DNA of 7,951 nt, taken from AL-N1 sp039178835 (GTDB lineage: Bacteria; Chloroflexota; Chloroflexia; Chloroflexales; Roseiflexaceae). The notes under the pieces are model-generated. The model was not told where the DNA came from. It searched no databases and saw only the letters and a program-made list of their open reading frames with translations. Both the position numbers and the translations under genes were made by a program. The DNA lies in contig JBCDFA010000361.1 of NCBI GenBank assembly GCA_039178835.1, positions 1-7,951 of the forward strand. The letters are read 5' to 3'. Below, piece by piece: positions 1 through 5,336 of this stretch. Every line of letters starts with the position of its first letter. Position 1 is the first letter of the stretch.

Positions 1-49
1 AAAAAGAGATTATAAGGCAAGAAACGTTTGAATTACCAGAATAGAATAT

Positions 50-1045
50 CTAAGTATCAAATACATCTAATGTTAATTGTGAGTTTTGTGGAAGTTGTAA
101 CGTTTTATCACTACTCATTAACTGATTATATAATGAACTAGAATCTGTAACTGATAAATTATCATCTATAAAACGAAATACAGAAGCTGCTAAATACGCT
201 CTCTCTTGCTCAAATGCAATCCATTTACGATTTAATCCCTCAGCAGCAATACCAGTGGTATTTGAGCCAGCAAATATATCAAGTACCATGTCGTTAGGGT
301 CAGTAAGAAATTCAATAAAAAAAGCCGGTAACTTTTGCGGAAATCGAGCTGGATGGACAGAAGCATTTGCCGACTTACATAATTTGATATATCGGGAGTT
401 ACTTTCAGTGTTTGAAATTTGCAACAAGTTAGAAGGAATAGCACCACCATTGTTAGTTGCAAAACTTTTTCCAATATCATGACCTGAAGGTCGAAGTTTG
501 GGTTGATAGTAGCCTCCAGGGTTACTTTGGAGTTTTTTCATACGGTCAGAATAGGGAACTAAGACACGTGTAATATCGGCTTTAGGATTGTCAGTCTTTG
601 ATAACCACCAAACCGTATTTACCGCATCTTTTGCACGAATTTTACGCTTATTGACCCACTCAATAGGAGACGGAAGTTTAGCAGGGTTATACCAGAAGAA
701 TTCTTCAGCTAGCCGAAAATCAAGTTCATCACATAGGCGAATAAGTGTTCGATAATTGTACAGTGAACGAACTGGACGCCCCTTTTGATATGCACCTCCA
801 AGATCAAGAACAAAACTTCCGTGATCAGCCAAGACATGGTGGATTTTTTCACAAAAGGCAAATAACCAATCAACATAGGCTATTTGGTCAACATTACCAT
901 AACTTTTCTCTCTCTGTAACGCAAATGGTGGTGATGTTATAACCAAGTCAATAGAGTTAGGTTCTAATTGATCTAGCAACTTTAGAGAATCTCCTAAATA
1001 GGCAGACCCATACTTTGTAACATAGAGTGGTTGACTTAATGACAT
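50..1045 (-). CDS. M.PvuII-like DNA (cytosine-N4) methyltransferase, beta class
   Basis: Predicted to transfer a methyl group from S-adenosylmethionine to the N4 amino group of cytosine in duplex DNA. The 331-residue product has the beta-class motif order: catalytic motif IV SPPF at residues 38-41 comes first, and the SAM-binding motif I, DIFAGSNTTG (256-265), lies near the C-terminus. From memory of the family, the N-terminal YGSAYLGDSL, the segments PSPIEWVNKRKIR and RPSGHDIGKSF, and the HPARFPQKLP stretch all closely match M.PvuII (about 336 aa), which methylates CAGCTG; no alignment was run. An upstream in-frame ATG at 1105 would add 20 residues. The start at 1045 is preferred because AGGAG lies 6-7 nt upstream and the longer start falls inside the predicted -35 box. 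The gene is much more AT-rich than the sugar genes, suggesting transfer. Its endonuclease is not in the window. Family assignment is confident; target site is inference. Confidence 0.93.
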   Translation of the reverse strand: MSLSQPLYVTKYGSAYLGDSLKLLDQLEPNSIDLVITSPPFALQREKSYGNVDQIAYVDWLFAFCEKIHHVLADHGSFVLDLGGAYQKGRPVRSLYNYRTLIRLCDELDFRLAEEFFWYNPAKLPSPIEWVNKRKIRAKDAVNTVWWLSKTDNPKADITRVLVPYSDRMKKLQSNPGGYYQPKLRPSGHDIGKSFATNNGGAIPSNLLQISNTESNSRYIKLCKSANASVHPARFPQKLPAFFIEFLTDPNDMVLDIFAGSNTTGIAAEGLNRKWIAFEQERAYLAASVFRFIDDNLSVTDSSSLYNQLMSSDKTLQLPQNSQLTLDVFDT

Positions 1046-1059
1046 ACAGATCTCCTGAA

Positions 1060-1076
1060 ACGTACTGAGAGTACGT
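1060..1076. promoter_or_regulatory. Palindromic operator candidate over the methyltransferase start site
   Basis: ACGTACTGAGAGTACGT is a perfect inverted repeat: 6-bp arms (1060-1065 and 1071-1076) around a 5-bp centre. It directly adjoins the -10 box and covers the predicted transcription start, the place where a bound dimer would block the polymerase. The core ACT-nnn-AGT resembles the half-boxes bound by restriction-modification controller (C) proteins as I remember them. No C gene is visible here, so the binding protein is unknown. Confidence 0.5.
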
Positions 1077-1105
1077 ATAATAGCATAAAAAAAAGGTTCT
1101 GCCAA
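1077..1105 (-). promoter_or_regulatory. Sigma70-type promoter of the methyltransferase gene
   Basis: Read on the minus strand, TTGGCA (1100-1105) is separated by 17 bp from TATTAT (1077-1082), and TGC directly precedes the -10, giving an extended -10 element. Transcription would start near 1070. That gives a leader of about 25 nt to the ATG at 1045 and rules out the longer in-frame start at 1105 for this transcript. Confidence 0.7.
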
Positions 1106-1146
1106 GAGAGCAATATTTTATCACAGACCTGGCTATAAAAATTACT

Positions 1147-1156
1147 ATGCTATACT
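1147..1156 (+). promoter_or_regulatory. Extended -10 promoter candidate for the lipoprotein-kinase pair
   Basis: TGC followed by TATACT (1151-1156) forms an extended -10 element 25 bp before the first ATG at 1181. There is no convincing -35 hexamer at 1128-1133. It faces away from the methyltransferase promoter, so the ~70-bp AT-rich stretch 1106-1180 would serve as a divergent promoter region. Confidence 0.4.
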
Positions 1157-1180
1157 GACACTGCCAGCTACTTTGAAATC

Positions 1181-1717
1181 ATGAGTCTAGAGCTTGCGTT
1201 TATGGCAGTAGTCAAACGAATGTGTCGTCTGTCACTTATTGGCATTGTTATCTTTATAGCTGCTTGTGCTCCTATCACAGATGCACGCCAGATGCTGGGG
1301 CTTGACCCACCTCAGGGAGTCAACCATGTTGATCTGAAACCTCCCCCGACTCTTGCTCAATATGTGGGTCAGTTAGGACTACCAGCCACACAACAGATAA
1401 CATTTATCAACACCCAAAATGGCAATGAACAAACGGTTACCAATCAACAAATGATACAGGATTTCATTCAATTACTCTCACAACCAGAAGATCATGGAGA
1501 GATTGACCCGGCTATTCAGGGTCCACAAGAGCCATTCAGGATAACGATGACTTATGGTTCACCCGAACGTGTGATTATTGCTCTGTATAACCCCGACAAA
1601 GATCATATTGTTATCTATAATGAGCCAACACGCGATTGGCGAGTCCACGTAGTAGGAACATATCCTGTGCCATCGAATTTTGGTGAACTGCTGTTTCAGA
1701 CCCTGGATATCAAATAA
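1181..1717 (+). CDS. Small lipoprotein of unknown function
   Basis: I do not recognise a family. The 178-residue product starts with a lipoprotein signal: a basic stretch (VVKR), a hydrophobic run (SLIGIVIFIAA) and a lipobox IAAC with the acylated cysteine at residue 29. It should therefore be secreted and lipid-anchored. The first ATG (1181) gives an unusually long n-region. An ATG at 1202 (residue 8) gives a typical signal, MAVVKR..., with the cysteine at position 22. Neither start has a strong ribosome-binding site, so the true start is uncertain. The mature part begins with a proline-rich linker (LKPPPTL) and ends in a region with beta-strand-like alternation (RITMTYG, RVIIALYN, HIVIYNE, WRVHVVGTY). 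The sugar kinase follows after 33 nt on the same strand, so they are probably co-transcribed. The gene is certainly plausible; its role is unknown. Confidence 0.75.
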   Translation: MSLELAFMAVVKRMCRLSLIGIVIFIAACAPITDARQMLGLDPPQGVNHVDLKPPPTLAQYVGQLGLPATQQITFINTQNGNEQTVTNQQMIQDFIQLLSQPEDHGEIDPAIQGPQEPFRITMTYGSPERVIIALYNPDKDHIVIYNEPTRDWRVHVVGTYPVPSNFGELLFQTLDIK

Positions 1718-1750
1718 CCAGCATGGCTCTGCATTGGATGGGAACAAGCT

Positions 1751-2959
1751 ATGCACGACCAGATAGAAGCCATCGTCGCAGGACATATTTGTCTGGATAT
1801 TATTCCTGAACTGCATAACGCTGCTCAATTGATCCCTGGACATACCTTAGAAGCAGGTTCTGCGCTCTTTTCGACAGGTGGCCCTGTATCGAATACTGGA
1901 CTGTCACTCCATAAGCTAGGCGTCTCCACCCGTTTGATGGGGAAAATCGGTGACGATCTCTTCGGCCAAGCTATCTGCTCTTTGCTGGATACATATGACC
2001 CGGACCTCACCAAGGGAATGATCATCTCATCCGGCACCCCAACCTCGTACACTATTATCCTCAGCTCTCCCGGTATAGATCGTATGTTTATCCATGCACC
2101 TGGTTGTAATGCAACGTTCGGTGCTGATGATATTGACTACGCAGCACTTAGCGATGCCCGTCTACTGCACTTTGGCTACCCACCACTAATGGAACGGCTC
2201 TATCGTAACGCCGGCGCTGAACTCGTCGAGCTGTTTCAGCGTGCCAAGGCCACCGGCATCACCACCTCACTCGACATGACCATGCCTGACCCGAACGGTC
2301 CATCGGGTCAGGTCGATTGGTCACGTATTCTTGTGCAACTCCTACCATATGTAGATACCTTCTTGCCCAGCGTTGAAGAATTATTGCTCATGCTGGATCG
2401 AGCCACGTTTGATCGACTGGCGAGCAAAACCTCACCCACACCAATGATAGATCGCGTAACACCAGCGATGCTGTCCGCATTAAGTCAGCAACTGCTTGAC
2501 ATGGGCACAAAAATTGTTGGGTTGAAAGCAGGGCATCGTGGATTATACTTACGGACCGCTGAACGACTAGAGCATATGGGCCGTGCAACACCTCAACGCA
2601 TCACCGATTGGGCAGATCGGGAGGTCTGGGCGCCGTGTTATGCAACCAATGTGTTTGGCACAACTGGCACAGGGGATGCCACTATTGCAGGCTTTTTGAT
2701 GGGTTTGTTGCGTGGCATGTCGCTTGAGGAAACGCTCTCCACTGCCTGTGCTGTAGGGGCGTGTGCCGTAGAAGCAATAGACTCAATCAGTGGTGTGCAG
2801 AGTTGGCCAGAGACAGAAGCGCGTATCAAGGCGGGATGGGAACGACTACCACTAGCCATTGACTCGCCTGAGTGGTTCTGGCATGACCAACACAAAATCT
2901 GGTTTCGCCAAAAAGAAAACACAACAAACGGCCAGCTCTATGGGCGCTACAGAGACTAG
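1751..2959 (+). CDS. PfkB/ribokinase-family carbohydrate kinase
   Basis: Predicted cytoplasmic kinase that transfers phosphate from ATP to a sugar or related small molecule; the substrate cannot be read from sequence. The substrate-side PfkB signature is at residues 43-71 (GGPVSNTGLSLHKLG, then GKIGDDLFG). The C-terminal signature is FGTTGTGDATIAGF at 302-315: GTGD forms the anion hole and Asp309 is the expected catalytic base. The metal/phosphate-associated NxxE position reads PSVEE (206-210), with serine where asparagine is common. At 402 residues it is longer than typical ribokinases (about 300-320). The extra length lies in an insert around 215-240, a stretch around 275-300, and a hydrophilic tail after about 365. 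GGGA upstream of the ATG is a modest ribosome-binding site. It follows the lipoprotein gene by 33 nt. Because a GH88 operon lies nearby, 2-keto-3-deoxygluconate is one possible substrate, but this is inference. Confidence 0.9.
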   Translation: MHDQIEAIVAGHICLDIIPELHNAAQLIPGHTLEAGSALFSTGGPVSNTGLSLHKLGVSTRLMGKIGDDLFGQAICSLLDTYDPDLTKGMIISSGTPTSYTIILSSPGIDRMFIHAPGCNATFGADDIDYAALSDARLLHFGYPPLMERLYRNAGAELVELFQRAKATGITTSLDMTMPDPNGPSGQVDWSRILVQLLPYVDTFLPSVEELLLMLDRATFDRLASKTSPTPMIDRVTPAMLSALSQQLLDMGTKIVGLKAGHRGLYLRTAERLEHMGRATPQRITDWADREVWAPCYATNVFGTTGTGDATIAGFLMGLLRGMSLEETLSTACAVGACAVEAIDSISGVQSWPETEARIKAGWERLPLAIDSPEWFWHDQHKIWFRQKENTTNGQLYGRYRD

Positions 2960-2970
2960 CCGTTCGTTGT
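2908..2970 (-). terminator. Intrinsic terminator of the phasin-like gene, antisense to the kinase 3' end
   Basis: On the minus strand, ACAACGAACGGC (2970-2959) pairs with GCCGTTTGTTGT (2932-2921) over 12 bp with one G-U pair. A nested 6-bp stem (CTCTGT/ATAGAG) closes an AGCGCCC loop. The stem is followed by GTTTTCTTTTT (2920-2910). On the plus strand the same stem has an A-C mismatch and no downstream T-run, so it is oriented to stop leftward transcription. It lies 50 nt after the phasin-like stop codon and overlaps the kinase stop codon and its last codons. Confidence 0.62.
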
Positions 2971-3020
2971 ATAAGTAGGAGGAGCCTGTAATCTAGTTAA
3001 GCTGACCGCGGGCCATTGGC

Positions 3021-3767
3021 CTATGCACTTCGTTTTTCTGTAAGACGAAGCTCAATTGCCTCAAGAACGGTCAGGCGATTTTGGTGAGATTGTTCGTAGC
3101 TCTGAACATGGAGCAACTCAATCTCACTCAGGTCTGCGACGCGGTTGAGCAGGTTATCCATGGATAAGTCATCATATCGTGGAAATGGTTCAACCGTCGT
3201 CTCAACTTCAGTGCTACTCAATGCATGGCGCTCAACAAGGAGTCGCTCAAGCGTTCGCAATACCGTAACACGATTGTTATGAGCCTTCTCATAGTCACGA
3301 ATAGCAAGAAGTGTCGGCTCATCGTATTGCGGCAGTTGATCAATAATCGTTTCTGCATTGAGTTTGTCATAATCGGTCAGTGGCACAGTCGGTACCACAG
3401 GAGCAACACCCAGTACTTCATCATACAGATCGTCAATCTGGACACTGAGATGTGCGATCTGCTCATTCAACACTTGTACCGAAGTATAGGAAGGTAGGTT
3501 GAATGTATCAAAAACCTGTTCGCGAATCTGCTCAAACTGGTCTTGTGCCTTGGTGACGTTCGCCTCTACCAAGCGTTCGCCCTCTGAAACATTACCATTA
3601 ACTTGGCCGGTTGTTTCTTTGAACCAATCTTGGGCGTTCTGCTCAACAACTTTGCCACGATCAGTGAATTTATTGAACGTTTCTGTAATATGATCGCCAA
3701 CCAACGCCACTGCACCAACAGATGCGCGAACACTTTTCTGGGCTGTATCTACAATGGGATTTGCCAT
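3021..3767 (-). CDS. Phasin-like granule-associated protein with duplicated C-terminal module
   Basis: The 248-residue acidic protein has no signal peptide. Residues 1-115 are mostly helical and heptad-like. The segment FNLPSYTSVQVLNEQIAHLSVQI (residues 89-111, with NLP then xVxxLNxxIxxLxxxID) resembles the end of phasin/PhaI-type polyhydroxyalkanoate granule proteins as I remember them. After a Pro/Val-rich linker (121-130) come two copies of a ~49-residue helical module (132-180 and 197-245) sharing YExxHxNRxTVL. The start at 3767 is chosen over the in-frame ATG at 3830 because AAGGAG lies 7 nt upstream and the longer start falls inside the -35 box. It is a single-gene unit with its own promoter and terminator. 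A role in coating storage granules or another surface is a reasonable guess; the module's function is unknown to me. Confidence 0.8.
   Translation of the reverse strand: MANPIVDTAQKSVRASVGAVALVGDHITETFNKFTDRGKVVEQNAQDWFKETTGQVNGNVSEGERLVEANVTKAQDQFEQIREQVFDTFNLPSYTSVQVLNEQIAHLSVQIDDLYDEVLGVAPVVPTVPLTDYDKLNAETIIDQLPQYDEPTLLAIRDYEKAHNNRVTVLRTLERLLVERHALSSTEVETTVEPFPRYDDLSMDNLLNRVADLSEIELLHVQSYEQSHQNRLTVLEAIELRLTEKRSA
3033..3179 (-). repeat. Protein module copy 2 of the phasin-like protein
   Basis: Encodes residues 197-245, nearly to the C-terminus. Its core YEQSHQNRLTVL matches copy 1 in register. A 16-residue acidic Ser/Thr/Glu/Pro linker separates the copies. Confidence 0.75.
3228..3374 (-). 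repeat. Protein module copy 1 of the phasin-like protein
   Basis: Encodes residues 132-180. Aligned without gaps to copy 2, 17 of 49 residues are identical by my count. The clearest conserved core is YEKAHNNRVTVL, preceded by a YDxL start and an ELL-like helix. The two copies have diverged far more at the DNA level, so this is an old duplication. Confidence 0.75.
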
Positions 3768-3786
3768 GTACCTGCTCCTTTGATCA

Positions 3787-3801
3787 TAACGCACTGCGTT
3801 A
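3787..3801. promoter_or_regulatory. Palindromic operator candidate at the phasin-like transcription start
   Basis: TAACGC-ACT-GCGTTA is a perfect inverted repeat with 6-bp arms. It directly adjoins the -10 box and covers the predicted start site. A second small inverted repeat, GTTA-AATA-TAAC (3798-3809), overlaps the -10. This placement fits a repressor site; the regulator is not known. Confidence 0.45.
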
Positions 3802-3830
3802 AATATAACACAGCGCGTCATACATGTCAA
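3802..3830 (-). promoter_or_regulatory. Strong sigma70-type promoter of the phasin-like gene
   Basis: On the minus strand a perfect TTGACA (3825-3830), a 17-bp spacer and TATATT (3802-3807) form a near-consensus promoter. Transcription would start near 3795, giving a leader of about 28 nt to the ATG at 3767. The strength suggests an abundant protein, as expected for a structural granule protein. Confidence 0.8.
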
Positions 3831-3846
3831 GAGGTATATTGAGCCA

Positions 3847-3868
3847 AAAGTCCTACTACGCAGACTTT
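3847..3868 (-). terminator. Weak terminator candidate after the solute-binding protein gene
   Basis: On the minus strand AAAGTC and GACTTT form a 6-bp stem around a 10-nt loop, ending in TTTT. It starts 13 nt after the stop codon of the binding protein gene, at the presumed end of the sugar operon and just upstream of the phasin-like promoter. The stem is short and AT-rich, so termination may be weak. Confidence 0.3.
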
Positions 3869-3881
3869 CTTTTGAACTTGA

Positions 3882-5246
3882 TTACATACCCCCAAGAATC
3901 TGTTCAATCTGTGGCTGCATACGTTCCACCGCCTCCTGAGCGGTCACATTGCCATTCCACAATTCAGCCAATTCTGAGTTCTGAATGGTCTCAATCTCAT
4001 CATACACGGGATGGATAGGATCATACATTGGGAAGAGATTCTCTTGTCCTGACAAAAATGCCTCTTTGTTCACACCTGGAAGCGATTCTGGATTAAGAAA
4101 CTCTTCTGCTTGCTGAAATTCGGTTAACGCCGGCGTCATTTGTTGCAAGTCTAACAGCAAGTCAACACCAAAGGATTCTGGACCAGCCAGGAATTTGATA
4201 AACTGCCAGGCTTCTTCCGGGTGCTCCGACTGGGTCGTGACAGCAAAGGCACTTCCATCACTGCGATTAGCGACAATCTCACCCTGTGGAAGCGGTGCAA
4301 TATCCCACTCGAAGTCTTCAACATTTTCCATGTACTGCCGCACCCGCCAATGACCAATGATTTTCATACCGGTCTTGTTGGCCACAAACATATCACTGAT
4401 GTCGGCACGTTCCTCTACCGTCGGCATAACACCATGCTCGTTTGAGAGATCAGATAACCACTGGATAGCTTCCACCGACTCAGGTTCACTCAACAGCCAG
4501 CTTGTCGGTTGACGCAGATCATCGAAAATACCATGGCCAGTATTCGACCAAACAATCACAGGCCAGTAAGCCGTCCAATCATCAACACCAAATTGATCAG
4601 TACGACCATCACCATCAGTATCTTGACTGAGCGCCTGTGCAGTTGTTAAAAAATCATCCCATGTCCAACCCTCGGCAGGATATTCTAACCCGGCCTCATC
4701 AAACATGTTTTTGTTGTAGAACACTGCGAGTGCTGCGGTATCGAGCGGAAGGCCATACACACCCTCCTCATAGGTGTAGAGATCGAGGATCGCCGGATCA
4801 TACTGGGTCATATCGACACCATCTTGCTCAATGTACGTATCAAGATTGACCAATGCGCCTTTAGACGCCAAAGCATAAGCCTGATGCGTTGCAGGGTAGA
4901 TGATATCAGGAGCCGTGTTGCCCGCAATCATCGTTTGCAGCTTGGTCCAGTATTCGCTCCCAGAACCAACATTCTCAATCTCGATATTAATATTGGGGTT
5001 CTGCTCCTCAAAAGCTTCAATCACAGGGGTAGCTACACTGTCCAGGCGGGCCTGATCCCAGCGCATATACCAACGGAGTGTCACCTGCTCACCGTTTGCT
5101 ACTGTATCTCCCGAGCCCTCAGTCGAGGATTGATCTGTGGTTGCTGCTGTATCACCACCAGCACCACCACAACTTGCGATAAGTATCGCAGCACAGATAA
5201 GAGTGATAACAGCGTACCATGGCTGCCGTGCGAGTTGAATCTGCAT
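3882..5246 (-). CDS. ABC sugar transporter solute-binding lipoprotein (CUT1, SBP type 1)
   Basis: Captures a carbohydrate outside the membrane and delivers it to the permease pair encoded just upstream. The 454-residue precursor has a signal sequence ending in the lipobox IASC, with lipidated Cys26. A low-complexity Gly/Ser/Thr/Asp tether (27-55) leads to the folded domain. Family features are VIEAFEEQNPNINIE (75-89), WTKLQTMIAGNTAPDI (100-115), GLPLDTAALAVFYNK (165-179), WTWDDF and the DxDGDG loop DTDGDGRTDQFG (209-220), a common calcium-loop-like motif of these proteins. The C-terminal part contains the expected EEAWQFIKFLAGPE helix. AAAGGAG lies 7 nt before the ATG. It is the last gene of the operon, 82 nt after the MalG-type gene, rather than first as is usual. 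The exact sugar cannot be read; unsaturated oligosaccharides are inferred from the GH88 gene. Confidence 0.94.
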   Translation of the reverse strand: MQIQLARQPWYAVITLICAAILIASCGGAGGDTAATTDQSSTEGSGDTVANGEQVTLRWYMRWDQARLDSVATPVIEAFEEQNPNINIEIENVGSGSEYWTKLQTMIAGNTAPDIIYPATHQAYALASKGALVNLDTYIEQDGVDMTQYDPAILDLYTYEEGVYGLPLDTAALAVFYNKNMFDEAGLEYPAEGWTWDDFLTTAQALSQDTDGDGRTDQFGVDDWTAYWPVIVWSNTGHGIFDDLRQPTSWLLSEPESVEAIQWLSDLSNEHGVMPTVEERADISDMFVANKTGMKIIGHWRVRQYMENVEDFEWDIAPLPQGEIVANRSDGSAFAVTTQSEHPEEAWQFIKFLAGPESFGVDLLLDLQQMTPALTEFQQAEEFLNPESLPGVNKEAFLSGQENLFPMYDPIHPVYDEIETIQNSELAELWNGNVTAQEAVERMQPQIEQILGGM

Positions 5247-5267
5247 TGATTTTCTCCTTTGTTGTAG

Positions 5268-5283
5268 ACAAGTAGGAACTTGT
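5268..5283. promoter_or_regulatory. Inverted repeat before the solute-binding protein gene
   Basis: ACAAGT-AGGA-ACTTGT is a perfect 16-bp inverted repeat lying 22 nt upstream of the binding-protein ATG, just 5' of its ribosome-binding site. It could be an operator or an RNA hairpin that stabilises the 5' end of this cistron. Confidence 0.4.
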
Positions 5284-5308
5284 TACGGACGGACTATTAT
5301 CGCTAAAG

Positions 5309-5336
5309 AGGGTTACACAACAATGATGCTAACCCT
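5309..5336 (-). promoter_or_regulatory. Hairpin over the malG-type stop codon (attenuator or processing candidate)
   Basis: On the minus strand AGGGTTA and TAACCCT form a perfect 7-bp stem around a 14-nt loop, followed by CTTTAG rather than a full T-run. The stem includes part of the MalG-type TAG codon (5329-5331). It may partly stop transcription or protect the upstream message; it is too weak for a confident terminator. Confidence 0.35.

Noticed and set aside
9..14. TATAAT on the minus strand just downstream of the methyltransferase, a possible promoter for a leftward gene
   Set aside because: No acceptable -35 lies about 17 bp upstream and the window ends 8 bases later. The stretch is AT-rich, so a chance match is likely.
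1..49. Imperfect GGCAAGAAAC/GTTTGAATTACC pairing near the left edge as a methyltransferase terminator
   Set aside because: The stem has several mismatches and bulges, and the sequence beyond it is cut off.
255..482. Plus-strand open frame inside the methyltransferase gene
   Set aside because: It is antisense to a well-conserved enzyme, has no ribosome-binding site or recognisable domain, and fits a shadow frame.
1076..1081. TATAAT on the plus strand as a rightward promoter
   Set aside because: It overlaps the minus-strand -10. The nearest TTGACT (1031-1036) is 39 bp away, and there is no -35 at the right spacing.
3005..3021. GGCC-ATT-GGCC hairpin between the convergent genes as a terminator
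   Set aside because: The stem is only 4 bp and no T-run follows in either direction; the larger stem at 2921-2970 explains termination better.
4824..5249. 141-codon plus-strand open frame opposite the binding-protein gene
   Set aside because: It mirrors a clear lipoprotein coding sequence, is Cys- and Arg-rich with no domain, and has no promoter or ribosome-binding site.
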